Positions 17,955 through 26,778 of a stretch of DNA of 64,000 nucleotides are shown piece after piece (position 1 is the stretch's first letter; the number at the start of each line of letters is the position of its first letter). The translations under genes and the position numbers were made by a program. The DNA lies in assembly GCA_937864115.1 (NCBI GenBank), contig CALMII010000005.1:124001-188000 (forward strand), written 5' to 3'. This stretch comes from an uncultured Steroidobacter sp. GTDB taxonomy: Bacteria; Pseudomonadota; Gammaproteobacteria; Steroidobacterales; Steroidobacteraceae. The notes below the pieces were generated by a model. It searched no databases and was not told the origin of the DNA. It saw only the letters and a list, made by a program, of their open reading frames with translations.

Positions 17955-18896
17955 CTACGGTGTCGCGGACGCGCGGATATCGACCACGCCATCGCGGGCT
18001 TCGATGGCCGGCTCGTCCTGCTTGCCGCGATCCTCCGCATAGTTGCCTTCCGGGGGCGTGTCGCCGCTGAGGATCACCAGCACGACACGGCGATTGGCGT
18101 TGCGACCTTCCGCTGTCGCGTTGTCCTGCGCCGGCCGGTATTCGCCGAGACCGATGACGGCGAGGCGTGCGGGCTCCAGTCCGGTTTCCGTGAAGAGATG
18201 CACCACGCTCGCTGCGCGCGCTGACGAGAGTTCCCAGTTCGACGGGAAGGCGCGCGTGCTGATCGGGCGGTTGTCCGTGTGGCCTTCGACGCGGATCGGG
18301 TTGGGAAACGGCTTCAGGGTTTCGGCGAGCTGCTTCATGACGTTCACGGCGGCAGGCTCGAGCGTCGCGACGCCGCTGGGGAACAGGATGTCGGTGCGGA
18401 TCTCCACCTCGACCCAGTGACCATGCCGACGCACCGCGATCAGGTTCTGGTCGACCAGCGTCGCCATCGCCTGTTCGACTTCGCGCGCGACGGTTTCGAG
18501 CTGCGCCACCGCCTCCGCGCTCTGTGTCGTTTCGGAATCGTAGGTGGTGTTGCTGGCGTGGCGGGCGTTCTTGCTCGGATCGCCCATGTTGATCGGGCTC
18601 GGTTCGAGCATCGAACGCGGCTGACCTTCCAGCATCGCCTGCTGCACGATCGTCATCTGGATGTCGGCACCCGAGCCGACGGCCTTCTCGCCCACCTGCA
18701 CCGGCTGCAACGTGCGCGGCGAACCGCGGAACGCCGCGAACAGCGAATCCGACAGCACGCGATACTTGCCCTCGTTCACCGAAGAGATCGCGTACATCAC
18801 CACGAAGAACGCCAGCAGCAGCGTCAGCAGATCCGCATAGGGGATCGCCCACGCTTCGTGGTTGGTGTGCTCTTCGTGTTTGTGGCGGCGGGACAT
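17955..18896 (-). CDS. motD: Flagellar motor stator protein MotD
   Basis: A 313-residue MotB-family protein. After a short basic N-terminus comes the single membrane helix with the proton-conducting Asp in IPYADLLTLLLAFFVVMYA, then the plug/linker, and a C-terminal OmpA-like peptidoglycan-binding domain with VEGHTDNRPIST. The Ser/Val-rich SSVNEGKYRVLSDSL after the helix is typical of MotD rather than MotB. It follows motC across a repeat hairpin; no Shine-Dalgarno precedes its ATG (only a CCCC run). Confidence 0.9.
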   Translation of the reverse strand: MSRRHKHEEHTNHEAWAIPYADLLTLLLAFFVVMYAISSVNEGKYRVLSDSLFAAFRGSPRTLQPVQVGEKAVGSGADIQMTIVQQAMLEGQPRSMLEPSPINMGDPSKNARHASNTTYDSETTQSAEAVAQLETVAREVEQAMATLVDQNLIAVRRHGHWVEVEIRTDILFPSGVATLEPAAVNVMKQLAETLKPFPNPIRVEGHTDNRPISTRAFPSNWELSSARAASVVHLFTETGLEPARLAVIGLGEYRPAQDNATAEGRNANRRVVLVILSGDTPPEGNYAEDRGKQDEPAIEARDGVVDIRASATP

Positions 18897-18900
18897 GGGG

Positions 18901-18988
18901 ACAGGCGACAGGCTACAGGCGACAGGCGACAGGCTGGCGCAGACTGTCGCCTTCTGGCTGTAGCCTGTAGCCCGTCGCCTGTAGCCCG
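18901..18988. repeat. 7-base-period inverted repeat between motC and motD
   Basis: One arm is (GGCGACA/GGCTACA)n from 18901; the opposite arm (TGTAGCC/TGTCGCC)n ends at 18988. On the transcript the hairpin begins 2 bases after the motC stop and ends 4 bases before the motD ATG. Confidence 0.9.
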
Positions 18989-18989
18989 C

Positions 18990-19730
18990 TCAATGCAGAT
19001 ACCCCTGCAACTTCGACTCAATCGACCGCGGATTCTCCCCCTGCGCGATCGAGATCATTCCCTCGATCACCATCTCGCGGGCTTCGGTCTGGCGGGCGAT
19101 GGCGACCTTGAGTTTGCTGGCGACGGGCAGGAAGAACAGGTTGGCGAGGCCGATGCCGTAGATGGTTGCGGTGAACGCCGCAGCGATGCCGTGACCGAGC
19201 TTGCTCGGATCGGCGAGGTTCTGGAGGACGGCCATGAGACCCAGCACGGCGCCGATGATGCCGAGCGTCGGCGCATAGATGCCCATGCCTTCGAACACCT
19301 TGGCGCCGCGCAGATCGGTCTGTTCGCGCACGTGCATGTCGACTTCGAGAATGCTGCGGATGACGTCGGGTTCGCTGCCGTCGACGACGAGCTGCAGGCC
19401 CTTGCGCACGAACTGGTCGCTTTCGCGTTCGATGATGGGCTCGAGGCCGAGCAGGCCCTGTTTGCGCGCCGTGTTGCTCCACTCGACCATCTTGCGGATG
19501 AGTTCGGCGCGCCGGTTGGCGGGCGGACGAAAGATCCACGGCAGAATGCGGCCCGCATCCTTCATGACGGCGAGCGGCGTCTGGATGCAGATCGCGGCGA
19601 TCGTGCCGACGATCACGATCATGAACGCAGCCGACGACACCAGCGACGCCAGTCCGGCGCCCTTCAGGATGGCGCCGATCAGCAGCGCACAGGCCGCGAG
19701 GATCAGACCGATGACACTGAGAACGTCCAT
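18990..19730 (-). CDS. motC: Flagellar motor stator protein MotC
   Basis: A 246-residue MotA-family protein with four membrane helices: two near the N-terminus (VIGLILAACALLIGAIL; AAFMIVIVGTIAAICI) and two near the C-terminus around APTLGIIGAVLGLMAVLQN and GIGLANLFFLPVASKL. The cytoplasmic loop between helices 2 and 3 carries the charged torque-generating region (RKQGLLGLEPIIERESDQF). With MotD it forms a proton-driven stator around the rotor built by FliG. It begins 20 bases after the cheZ stop. Confidence 0.9.
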   Translation of the reverse strand: MDVLSVIGLILAACALLIGAILKGAGLASLVSSAAFMIVIVGTIAAICIQTPLAVMKDAGRILPWIFRPPANRRAELIRKMVEWSNTARKQGLLGLEPIIERESDQFVRKGLQLVVDGSEPDVIRSILEVDMHVREQTDLRGAKVFEGMGIYAPTLGIIGAVLGLMAVLQNLADPSKLGHGIAAAFTATIYGIGLANLFFLPVASKLKVAIARQTEAREMVIEGMISIAQGENPRSIESKLQGYLH

Positions 19731-19750
19731 CGCTTAGTAAGCTCGATCCC

Positions 19751-20491
19751 TCACATGCCCAGGCCGGACAGCAGCGCGTCGACGTCGTCCTGATCGCCGA
19801 CCGCCGGACCGTGATCGACGCCCGGAACCACGGGGCCGAAACCGCGCGACGCCGCCGGCGCATCCGCGCCCGCCTCGCTCGCTCTCGGACCGCCCTTGGA
19901 CAGGCGCACCAGTTCGACCAGCGCCGTTTCGAGTTCGCCGACGAGTTTCATCACGCCGCGAATGATCTGTCCCGACAGATCCTGATAACCCTGCGTCAGC
20001 AGCACTTCCGAAAGATTGCCGCGCACCTTGCCCATGTCCGCGCTCGCGGATTCCAGGAACACGTCCATGCGCTGCACCATCTGGCCGAAATCCTTGACCG
20101 CGATGCTGCGCGCGCGGAAGCGACGCCACATTTCCACGATCTCCGCAGCTTCCTTCGCGGTGCGATCGGCCAGCGGCGCGCATTGCTCGACCAGATCCAT
20201 CGTGCGATGCGCAGCCTCGTCGGTCATCTTCAATACATGGTCGAGCCGCAGCTTGGCGTCCGGCACTTCCTTCTCGGCCAGATCGACCAGGCGCGAATCG
20301 ACGCTGAAGCGCACCAGTGCCGACTGCAGATCCGCGGTCAGCTTGCGCAGTTCGCCGAACAGGCTGCGTTCGCGCTGTTCGACCAGCGAGTCGAGTTCGG
20401 CATAGAACGTCTTTTCATCGCCGGCCGCGAGCGCGCCGGCCAGCGCGGCGATGATGGGGCCGAATTCTTCTTGGAGCTTGGGGGAAGTCAT
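19751..20491 (-). CDS. cheZ: Protein phosphatase CheZ
   Basis: A 246-residue, mainly helical protein. CheZ dephosphorylates CheY-P. The catalytic segment TQGYQDLSGQIIRGVM places the key acid at D171 and the essential Gln at Q175. The C-terminal tail DQDDVDALLSGLGM matches the CheY-binding amphipathic helix at the end of CheZ. The linker between them is Ala/Pro/Gly-rich. AAGG lies before the ATG. The gene follows cheY across a 7-base repeat hairpin. Confidence 0.92.
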   Translation of the reverse strand: MTSPKLQEEFGPIIAALAGALAAGDEKTFYAELDSLVEQRERSLFGELRKLTADLQSALVRFSVDSRLVDLAEKEVPDAKLRLDHVLKMTDEAAHRTMDLVEQCAPLADRTAKEAAEIVEMWRRFRARSIAVKDFGQMVQRMDVFLESASADMGKVRGNLSEVLLTQGYQDLSGQIIRGVMKLVGELETALVELVRLSKGGPRASEAGADAPAASRGFGPVVPGVDHGPAVGDQDDVDALLSGLGM

Positions 20492-20510
20492 TGGAAAACC
20501 TTGGGCTGCG

Positions 20511-20570
20511 GGCGACTGGCGACTGGCTGCTGGCCGGAGACTTCTGGCCGGAAGCCAGTCGCCAGCAGCC
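20511..20570. repeat. 7-base-period inverted repeat between cheY and cheZ
   Basis: GGCGACT GGCGACT GGCTGCT GGCC on one side and GGAAGCCAGTCGCCAGCAGC on the other. The unit is one base different (T for A) from the GGCGACA family. Confidence 0.85.
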
Positions 20571-20581
20571 GGCGCGCCTCC

Positions 20582-20968
20582 TTACGCCGCCCTCGCTTCC
20601 AGGATCTTGTCGATCTTTTCCTTCAGCGTGACCGCAGTGAAAGGCTTGATGACGTAGCCGTTCACGCCGGCCTGCGCGGCTTCGATGATCTGTTCGCGCT
20701 TGGCTTCCGCGGTGAGCATCAGCACCGGCATCTTGGCGAGCTTCGCGTCGGCGCGAACGGCCTTGAGCAGGTCGAGGCCCGGCATGCCCGGCATGTTCCA
20801 GTCGGTGATGAGGAAGTCGAAGCTGCCCGCCTGCAGCATGGGCAGCGCGGTCTGGCCGTCATCGGCTTCCGTCACGTTCTGGTAGCCGAGATCGATCAGA
20901 AGGTTCTTGATGATGCGGCGCATGGTCGAGAAGTCATCGACCACCAGAAACTTCATGTCTTTGCTCAC
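20582..20968 (-). CDS. cheY: Chemotaxis response regulator CheY
   Basis: A single-domain receiver of 128 residues, the family's usual length. The acidic pair D11/D12, phospho-acceptor D56 ([12 protein letters not shown]), T86 (MLTAEA), Y105 and K108 (VIKPF) are all present. CheY-P binds FliM and FliN to change rotor direction, and the downstream CheZ removes the phosphate. The gene is 33 bases after fliA on the same strand. CheA, its kinase, is not next to it but 18 kb away in another operon. Confidence 0.95.
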   Translation of the reverse strand: MSKDMKFLVVDDFSTMRRIIKNLLIDLGYQNVTEADDGQTALPMLQAGSFDFLITDWNMPGMPGLDLLKAVRADAKLAKMPVLMLTAEAKREQIIEAAQAGVNGYVIKPFTAVTLKEKIDKILEARAA

Positions 20969-21001
20969 GTCCCGATCTCCAGATACCCGTTATGTCTCTG
21001 T

Positions 21002-21739
21002 TCAACTTGCACGATCGCGCCAGTGCGCGAGCCGTGCCTTCAACCGCACCAGCGCCTGACCGTGCAGCTGGCACACGCGCGATTCCGTTACCTTCAGCAC
21101 CGCGCCGATTTCCTTCAGGTTCAGTTCGTCGTCGTAGTACAACGACATCACCAGCCGCTCGCGCTCCGGCAGTTCCTGGATCGCACCGATCAGCGCCGCG
21201 CGGAAGCCTTCTTCCGTCGCATCGAGGAAAGGATCCGCGCCCTCGTCCTCGATCCGGCCGATCAGCGAATCCTCTTCGCCGCTCGATTCATCCAGGCTCG
21301 CCACCCGGCAACTGGCCGCGTCCTGCGCGATGCGGTGGTACTCGTTGAGCGACACACCCATCTTGTCCGCGACTTCGGTGTCGCGCGCCTCGCGGCCGAA
21401 CTCCGCCTCGATCTCGCGCATCGCCGCCGCGGCGGCGCGCGCCTTGCGATGCACCGAGCGCGGCGCCCAGTCGAGCTTGCGCAGCGCATCGAGCATCGCG
21501 CCACGGATGCGGATGCCCGCATACGTTTCGAAACTCGCCCCGCGGTCGGCCGTGTAGTTGGCCGCCGCTTCCAGCAGGCCGAGCATCCCGGCCTGGATCA
21601 GATCCGAAACTTCCACCGACGCGGGCAGGCGCCCCGCCAGGTGATAGGCGATGCGCTTCACCAGTTCGGCGTGACGCATCACCATCGCATCGGTCTCGCG
21701 ATTCGGCTTCCCAGCCTTGTATGCCGCGACGCCGCTCAT
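21002..21739 (-). CDS. fliA: Flagellar sigma factor FliA (sigma-28)
   Basis: A 245-residue sigma factor. The start at 21739 overlaps the flhG stop (ATGA) and has GGAGG just upstream; a longer frame exists but lacks these. Region 2 is recognisable from DLIQAGMLGLLEAA and ASFETYAGIRIRGAMLD, region 3 from VADKMGVSLNEYH, and region 4 from LPERERLVMSLYYDDELNLK with the HTH EIGAVLKVTESRVCQLH. It should drive the late genes (fliC, flgM and the STAS-cheA operon), and is held by FlgM until the hook is complete. Confidence 0.95.
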   Translation of the reverse strand: MSGVAAYKAGKPNRETDAMVMRHAELVKRIAYHLAGRLPASVEVSDLIQAGMLGLLEAAANYTADRGASFETYAGIRIRGAMLDALRKLDWAPRSVHRKARAAAAAMREIEAEFGREARDTEVADKMGVSLNEYHRIAQDAASCRVASLDESSGEEDSLIGRIEDEGADPFLDATEEGFRAALIGAIQELPERERLVMSLYYDDELNLKEIGAVLKVTESRVCQLHGQALVRLKARLAHWRDRAS

Positions 21740-22608
21740 CGGACCACCTCCAGCCGGGCCTGCGGCCGGCGTACCAGTCGTTCCACGAAGAATTCGAGAT
21801 TGCCCCGCGGGCCGTCCGGTACAGGCCACTTATCGGCCTTCAGTGCCAGTTTCTTGAATGCCCGGGTCGAGGGACTGGCGGGAAATGCGCCAATCACGGG
21901 ACGCTGTTCACGGATTGAGCGACGCAGGTACGGGTCCTCGGGGATTTCCCCAACGTACTCGAGGGTGACATCCAGGAATTTGCTGGTGACCCGCTGCAGT
22001 TTTTCGAACAGGTGATCGCCCTCGCCAGGCGCGCGCGCCATGTTGGCGACGACCCGGAACCGGTTCACACCGTGATTGCGGCTCAGGACTTTCACGAGCG
22101 CGTAGGCGTCGGTCATCGAGGCCGGTTCGTCGCATACGACGAGCAGCACGTGCTGCGCCGCCTGCGAGAACTGCACCACGCTGTGGGAGATGCCGGCCGA
22201 CGTATCGACGATCAGCGTGTCGACGCGCGAGTTCAGCGCACTGAATGCCTGGATGAGACTCAGGTGGCCCGCTTCGGACAGGTTCGCCATGTCGGCCACG
22301 CCGGAGGCGCCGGGCACCACCTGCACGCCATGCGGCGATTCGAGAATGATTTCTTCGAGCGAGCGCTCGCCCGACAGCACGTGCGCCATCGTGTGTCGCG
22401 GCGACATGCCGAGAAACACGTCGACGTTCGCCAGCCCGAGGTCGCCGTCGAGCAGCATGACCCGGCGTCCGGTCGTCGCCAGTGCCGTCGCGAGATTGAC
22501 CGCGACGCTGGTCTTGCCGACCCCGCCCTTGCCGCCGGTCACCGCGATGACCTGCACCGGGCCGGGATGTACCGATCTGCGCAGACCGGCTGTTTGCATT
22601 GATTCCAT
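21736..22608 (-). CDS. flhG: MinD-like ATPase FlhG (FleN), flagellar number regulator
   Basis: A 290-residue ParA/MinD-family ATPase. The deviant Walker A is GGKGGVGKTSVAVNLA; the switch region reads LLDGDLGLANVDVFLG and the later TLIVDTSAGISHSVVQF. The C-terminus keeps basic residues typical of membrane attachment. FlhG limits flagellar number and restrains FleQ-type activators, acting against FlhF. The start at 22608 is preferred; reading upstream runs into the 9-base intergenic repeat. It lies between flhF and fliA in the usual order. Confidence 0.92.
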   Translation of the reverse strand: MESMQTAGLRRSVHPGPVQVIAVTGGKGGVGKTSVAVNLATALATTGRRVMLLDGDLGLANVDVFLGMSPRHTMAHVLSGERSLEEIILESPHGVQVVPGASGVADMANLSEAGHLSLIQAFSALNSRVDTLIVDTSAGISHSVVQFSQAAQHVLLVVCDEPASMTDAYALVKVLSRNHGVNRFRVVANMARAPGEGDHLFEKLQRVTSKFLDVTLEYVGEIPEDPYLRRSIREQRPVIGAFPASPSTRAFKKLALKADKWPVPDGPRGNLEFFVERLVRRPQARLEVVR

Positions 22609-22625
22609 TGATTTGGAGATCCTAT

Positions 22626-22721
22626 GAGTGACGAAGGTCACGGAAGTCACGGAAGTGACGAAGATGAAGACGGAAGCGATCCGCCTTCGTCACTCTCGTC
22701 ACTTTCGTGACCTTCTTGACC
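22626..22721. repeat. 9-base-period inverted repeat between flhF and flhG
   Basis: (GTGACGAAG GTCACGGAA GTCACGGAA GTGACGAAG) on one side and its complement, built from CTTCGTCACTCTCGTCAC-like units, from 22685. It fills the gap from 11 bases after the flhF stop to 17 bases before the flhG ATG. Confidence 0.88.
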
Positions 22722-22731
22722 TTGCCTTTCA

Positions 22732-24033
22732 TCACGCCATCACATGCGCCACGGCGCCGAACCTTCGCTGCAGCAGATCCTCATCCGCCGTTGCACCCGC
22801 CTTGCGCGACAGTTGCACCGCACGCGCCACGAGTTGGTGAGCGCGTGCGGCCGAGAGATCCTCGGGCACGCGCTGGCCGTCGCTGAGATAGGCCAGCGGC
22901 AGCTGCGCGCGGATCAGCGTCGAGATCGCGCCGCCGAGACTCGTCGCCTCGTCGAGCTTGGTGAGCACGCAGCTTTGCGGTGCTGCCGCGGAGAATCGTT
23001 CGACCGCTTCCTCGATCGCGCCCGCCTGCGCCGCACCCGACAGCACCAGCGTGCTTTCGAGCCGCGGATGCGCCGAAGCCAGCGCCATCAGTTCGCCGCG
23101 CAGACGTTCGTCGCGCTGACTGAGACCGGCGGTGTCGATCAGCACCAGCCGCTTGTCGGTCAGGTGATCCAGCAGTTGCGGCAGTTCGCGCACGCTCTCG
23201 ATGCCGTAGGCCGGCACGCCCAGCAGGCGGCCGAGCGTGTGAATCTGTTCCTGCGCGCCGATGCGCACCGAGTCCGCCGAGATCAGCGCGAGTGACCGCG
23301 CGCCATGCCGCATCACCCAGCGAGCTGCGAGCTTTGCAATGAGTGTCGTCTTGCCGACGCCGGTCGGTCCGACCATGGCGACGATGCCGCCATGATCCAG
23401 CCAGCGTTCTTCCATCGTGGCGATGCGGCGCGACAGCTGCGCGATGGCGAGCCGCTGCGCCTCGTCGGTTTCCAGCCGCCCCGGCATCTGCGCGACCAGT
23501 TCGCTGGCGAGATCGCTGGCGAGTCCGAGTTCGGTGAGCTGCTTGAGCAGCGCGATCTGCACCGGCGCGCGGCGCGACAGGTCGTTCCACGCCAGCGTCG
23601 CGAACTGCGTTTCCAGCATCTGTCGCAGCGTGCGCAGTTCTTCGCCGACGGCGGCGGGCTGCCCCGCGACGAGTTCATCGAGTTCGCTGCGCATCTCGTC
23701 GCGTTTCTGGCGCGGCGCGAACGACTCAGCCGCCGGCTTGCGCGGCTGCGCCACAGGGCGCTCGCCCTGCGCACGCACCGACATCGCCGCCGCGATCTGC
23801 GCGGCGCGCGAGTGATAGCTCTCGCGGCCGATGTCGTAGTCAGTCATCGCCGCGGCCGGCGCCTGCGATACTTCGCTCACCGACACATCCGGGTCATAGT
23901 CGACCGCCGCCACGACCTCGACGCCGCCGGCAATGCGCTTGCTCGACAGGATGACCGCATCCGGTCCCTGCGCATCGCGGATCAGCGCGAGCGCCTGGCG
24001 CATGTCGGGGGCGCGGTAGGATTTCATTTTCAT
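22732..24033 (-). CDS. flhF: Flagellar SRP-type GTPase FlhF
   Basis: A 433-residue protein. The N-terminal region starts MKMKSYRAPDMRQALALI, followed by a variable linker, an N domain, and an SRP-like GTPase domain with G1 GPTGVGKTTLIAKLAARW, the DSVRIGAQEQI segment, G3 LVLIDTAGLSQRD and G4 TKLDEATSLGGA. FlhF sets the polar site where flagellar assembly begins. ATGs at 24033 and 24027 are both possible. It follows flhA across a long repeat hairpin. Confidence 0.93.
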   Translation of the reverse strand: MKMKSYRAPDMRQALALIRDAQGPDAVILSSKRIAGGVEVVAAVDYDPDVSVSEVSQAPAAAMTDYDIGRESYHSRAAQIAAAMSVRAQGERPVAQPRKPAAESFAPRQKRDEMRSELDELVAGQPAAVGEELRTLRQMLETQFATLAWNDLSRRAPVQIALLKQLTELGLASDLASELVAQMPGRLETDEAQRLAIAQLSRRIATMEERWLDHGGIVAMVGPTGVGKTTLIAKLAARWVMRHGARSLALISADSVRIGAQEQIHTLGRLLGVPAYGIESVRELPQLLDHLTDKRLVLIDTAGLSQRDERLRGELMALASAHPRLESTLVLSGAAQAGAIEEAVERFSAAAPQSCVLTKLDEATSLGGAISTLIRAQLPLAYLSDGQRVPEDLSAARAHQLVARAVQLSRKAGATADEDLLQRRFGAVAHVMA

Positions 24034-24044
24034 CGCGGGAACCC

Positions 24045-24198
24045 CAGGCGACAGGCCACAGGCCACAGGCGACAGGCGACAGGCCGGAGCAAGGACGTGC
24101 TCTCGGAGCCGAAAGGTTCAATGTGTTTCGTCACGCGTAATACCTGTACAGCCTCAAGATTCTTCCGGCTGTGGCCTGTCGCCTGTCGCCTGTCGCCC
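24045..24198. repeat. 7-base-period inverted repeat between flhA and flhF
   Basis: Left arm (GGCGACA/GGCCACA)n at 24045-24084; right arm (TGTGGCC/TGTCGCC)n at 24166-24198. The 80-base loop region holds no repeat that I can see. This is the longest of the junction hairpins. Confidence 0.88.
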
Positions 24199-24219
24199 AA
24201 TGATTCGCTGCGCGAATCA

Positions 24220-26301
24220 TCACCGACCCACCGCCGTCACCAGCCTCACCTTCCGGTTGTCCGGAATCTCGTTCCACGCCAGCACGTGCATGCTCGGCAC
24301 GACCGAACGGATGAAGCGCGCCAGCGTCTGGCGCAGTTGCGGCGGCACCAGCAGCACGGCGGGTTCGCCGGTCATTTCCTGGCGCTGCGCGGCTTCGGCG
24401 AGACGGCGCTGCATGCGTTCGGCGAGGCCGGGTTCGAGGCCAGGCGTCGCGGCGTTGGCGCCGCCGAGCGAATTGCTCAGCAGCTGTTCGAGATCGGGTT
24501 CGAGCGTGATGACCGGCAGCTCGGTCGACATGCCGGCGATGTCCTGCACGATCTGGCGGCCGAGCGCGACGCGCACCAGCGACTGCAGCTGCAGCGGGTC
24601 CTGCGTGCGGCCCGCGTGTTCGGCGAGGGTTTCCACGATCGTGCGCATGTTGCGGATCGGTACGCGTTCGCCGAGCAGGCCCTGCAGCACGCGCACGACG
24701 GTGCCGAGCGGCAGCAGGCGCGGCGTGAGATCTTCGACCAGCTTCGGCGCGCTCTTGGCCAGCGTGTTGAGGAGCTGCTGCACTTCCTCGTGGCCGAGCA
24801 GTTCGTGCGCGTGCGTCTGGATGACGTGGCTGAGATGCGTGGCGATCACGGTGCTGGCATCGACCACCGTGTAGCCCAGCGTCTGGGCGTGATCGCGCAT
24901 GCCGGGTTCGATCCACACCGCATCCATGCCGAAGGCGGGATCGCGCGTTTCGATGCCGGACAGCGCACCGAACACCTTGCCCGGATTGATCGCGAGTTCG
25001 CGTTCCGGATAGATGACGCCCTCGCCCACCGGCACGCCGGCGAGATTGATGCGATAGGCATTCGGCGACAGATCGAGGTTGTCGCGGATGTGCACGGCCT
25101 GCACCAGGAAGCCGAGATCCTGCGTGAGCTTGCGGCGCACGCCCTTGATGCGCGCCAGCAGATCGCCGCCCTGCGACTTGTCGACCAGCGGCACCAGTCG
25201 ATAGCCGACTTCGAGACCGATGATGTCGACGGGCTGCACGTCGTCCCAGGTGAGTTCGCGATTTTCCAGCGACGGCACGGGCGCAGGCGGCGCTTCGACT
25301 ACCGGCGCCGGCGCCTGCAGCGAACGCTTGTGCAGGAACCACGCGGCACCGCCGCACGCAGCCGCCATCATGAGGAACGGCACGTTCGGCATGCCGGGAA
25401 TCAGGCCCATGACGCCGAGCAGTCCGGCAGCGACTGCCAGCGCGCGCGGATGGCCGAAGAGCTGTTTCGCCACTTCGCCGCCCATGTCCTGCGCGCCGGA
25501 CATGCGCGTGACGATGATCGCGACCGCGGTCGAGAGCAGCAGCGCAGGAATCTGTGCGACGAGACCGTCGCCGATCGTCAGCAGCGTGTAGACGCGCGCC
25601 GCATCCTTGAAGCTCATGTCGTGCGCCATCATGCCGATGGCGACGCCGCCGAGGATGTTGATGACCAGCACCAGGATGCCGGCGGTCGCATCGCCGCGGA
25701 CGAATTTGCTGGCGCCGTCCATCGAGCCGTAGAAGTCCGCTTCCTGGCGCACTTCGGCGCGACGCACGCGCGCCTCTTCCTGATTGATGAGGCCGGCGTT
25801 GAGATCGGCGTCGATCGCCATCTGCTTGCCGGGCATGGCATCGAGGGTGAAGCGCGCGCTGACTTCGGAGATGCGGCCCGCGCCCTTGGTGACGACGACG
25901 AAGTTGATGATGGTGAGGATGGCGAACACGATCACGCCGACGGCATAGTTGCCGCCGATCACGAACTCACCGAAGGATTCGATGACCTTGCCGGCGGCAT
26001 GCGAACCAGTGTGGCCGTGCAGCAGCACGACGCGGGTCGAGGCGACGTTCAGTGCGAGGCGCAGCAGCGTCGCGAGCAGCAGCACGGTCGGGAAGACGCC
26101 GAACTCGAGCGGCCGCGCCACGTAGAAGACGGCCATCACGATCACCAGCGACAGCGCGATGTTGAACGTGAACAGCACGTCCAGCGCCAGCGGCGGCAAC
26201 GGCAGCACCACCATCGCCAGCACGGCGAGCACGCCGACCGGCACACCGATGCCGGAGCGGATCAGAGCGCCGAAGTTGAGGGCTGGAGCGTTGGCGGCCA
26301 T
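24220..26301 (-). CDS. flhA: Flagellar export gate protein FlhA
   Basis: A 693-residue protein of normal family length. The N-terminal half has about eight membrane helices (VLAVLAMVVLPLPPLALDVL and following) and the conserved cytoplasmic FHIPEP-type loop MPGKQMAIDADLNAGLINQ. The C-terminal half is the cytoplasmic ring domain that docks FliI, FliJ and chaperone complexes (ETRDPAFGMDAVWIEP; GQQIVQDIAG-type segment). FlhA forms the nonameric ring of the export gate. A sigma-54-type site lies 57 bases before the ATG, so flhA starts a transcription unit including flhF and flhG. Confidence 0.95.
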   Translation of the reverse strand: MAANAPALNFGALIRSGIGVPVGVLAVLAMVVLPLPPLALDVLFTFNIALSLVIVMAVFYVARPLEFGVFPTVLLLATLLRLALNVASTRVVLLHGHTGSHAAGKVIESFGEFVIGGNYAVGVIVFAILTIINFVVVTKGAGRISEVSARFTLDAMPGKQMAIDADLNAGLINQEEARVRRAEVRQEADFYGSMDGASKFVRGDATAGILVLVINILGGVAIGMMAHDMSFKDAARVYTLLTIGDGLVAQIPALLLSTAVAIIVTRMSGAQDMGGEVAKQLFGHPRALAVAAGLLGVMGLIPGMPNVPFLMMAAACGGAAWFLHKRSLQAPAPVVEAPPAPVPSLENRELTWDDVQPVDIIGLEVGYRLVPLVDKSQGGDLLARIKGVRRKLTQDLGFLVQAVHIRDNLDLSPNAYRINLAGVPVGEGVIYPERELAINPGKVFGALSGIETRDPAFGMDAVWIEPGMRDHAQTLGYTVVDASTVIATHLSHVIQTHAHELLGHEEVQQLLNTLAKSAPKLVEDLTPRLLPLGTVVRVLQGLLGERVPIRNMRTIVETLAEHAGRTQDPLQLQSLVRVALGRQIVQDIAGMSTELPVITLEPDLEQLLSNSLGGANAATPGLEPGLAERMQRRLAEAAQRQEMTGEPAVLLVPPQLRQTLARFIRSVVPSMHVLAWNEIPDNRKVRLVTAVGR

Positions 26302-26357
26302 GTGTGAAGTGCGTCGAATTTCCGTCGCGTCATTGATCTGACGCTCAGGGGGATATC

Positions 26358-26373
26358 TGCAAACGGCAAGCCA
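26358..26373 (-). promoter_or_regulatory. Sigma-54-type promoter for flhA
   Basis: Minus strand reads TGGCTT-GCCGT-TTGCA against TGGCAC-N5-TTGCW: the invariant GG and GC are kept with correct spacing, with two mismatches in the -24 box. It is 57 bases from the flhA start. Confidence 0.6.
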
Positions 26374-26404
26374 CGCGGGTTTTGGCGAAGCGGGCTTTCT
26401 TCAC

Positions 26405-26520
26405 AGTTTGGGAAGGCGGCGGGGATTCCCTTTCTGTCCCCTCCTCCGCGAAGCGGGGAGGAGGAGCGCGTAAGCGCGACGGAATCCCCCGGAGAGGGGA
26501 GAGGGTCAGGGTGGGGGTCT
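26405..26520. repeat. CCTCCGCG...GGGGAGGAGG intergenic repeat
   Basis: A palindromic, C/G-run-rich sequence (CCTCCTCCGCGAAGCGGGGA, then GGAGAGGGGAGAGGGTCAGG) that recurs near 47780-47945 and, in short form, inside fliO at 30090-30140. Confidence 0.7.
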
Positions 26521-26546
26521 TAAGAGGGTGCGCACGACACCGTGAG

Positions 26547-26645
26547 CGCCGGGGCCGAAAGGCTTTGCTGGAACGCCGTGAACCCATCCATGGGGGCTCC
26601 GGCGCGCGCATCCATGCGCGCGACGGTCCAGCAAAGCCTTTCGGC
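26547..26645. repeat. Long palindrome with a GGCCGAAAGGCTTTGCTGG arm
   Basis: GGGGCCGAAAGGCTTTGCTG near 26550 pairs exactly with CAGCAAAGCCTTTCGGCCCC near 26630. The loop contains further short palindromes (CCATCCATGG, GCGCGCATCCATGCGCGC). Confidence 0.85.
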
Positions 26646-26706
26646 CCCGACACTCACTGCGGCGGTGGCAACGTCCAACGGCAAGAAGAAGAAGGAATGG
26701 GCTCTT

Positions 26707-26765
26707 CCTGTGGGTCAGGCTTCAGCCTGACTCCTCAGAAGGCCGGCTGAAGCCGGCCCCACAGG
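26707..26765. repeat. GCTTCAGCC bipartite palindrome downstream of flhB
   Basis: CTGTGGGTCAGGCTTCAGCC continuing TGAC, then GGCCGGCTGAAGCCGGCCCC and ACAG. It lies 14 bases after the flhB stop, consistent with ending the fli-flhB message. Confidence 0.85.
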
Positions 26766-26778
26766 CAGAAGGCGCCGT

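Larger units (their letters stand above)
26302..26778. other. 477-base gap between flhB and flhA
   Basis: Holds, in transcript order, a GCTTCAGCC palindrome after flhB (26707-26765), a long perfect palindrome (about 26547-26645), a CCTCCGCG/GGGGAGG repeat (about 26405-26520), and a sigma-54 site for flhA. I see no gene in it. Confidence 0.75.

Noticed and set aside
18901..18988. 7-base repeats considered as a CRISPR array or insertion sequence
   Set aside because: Units are far too short and continuous, with an inverted second arm; no transposase or target duplication is visible.
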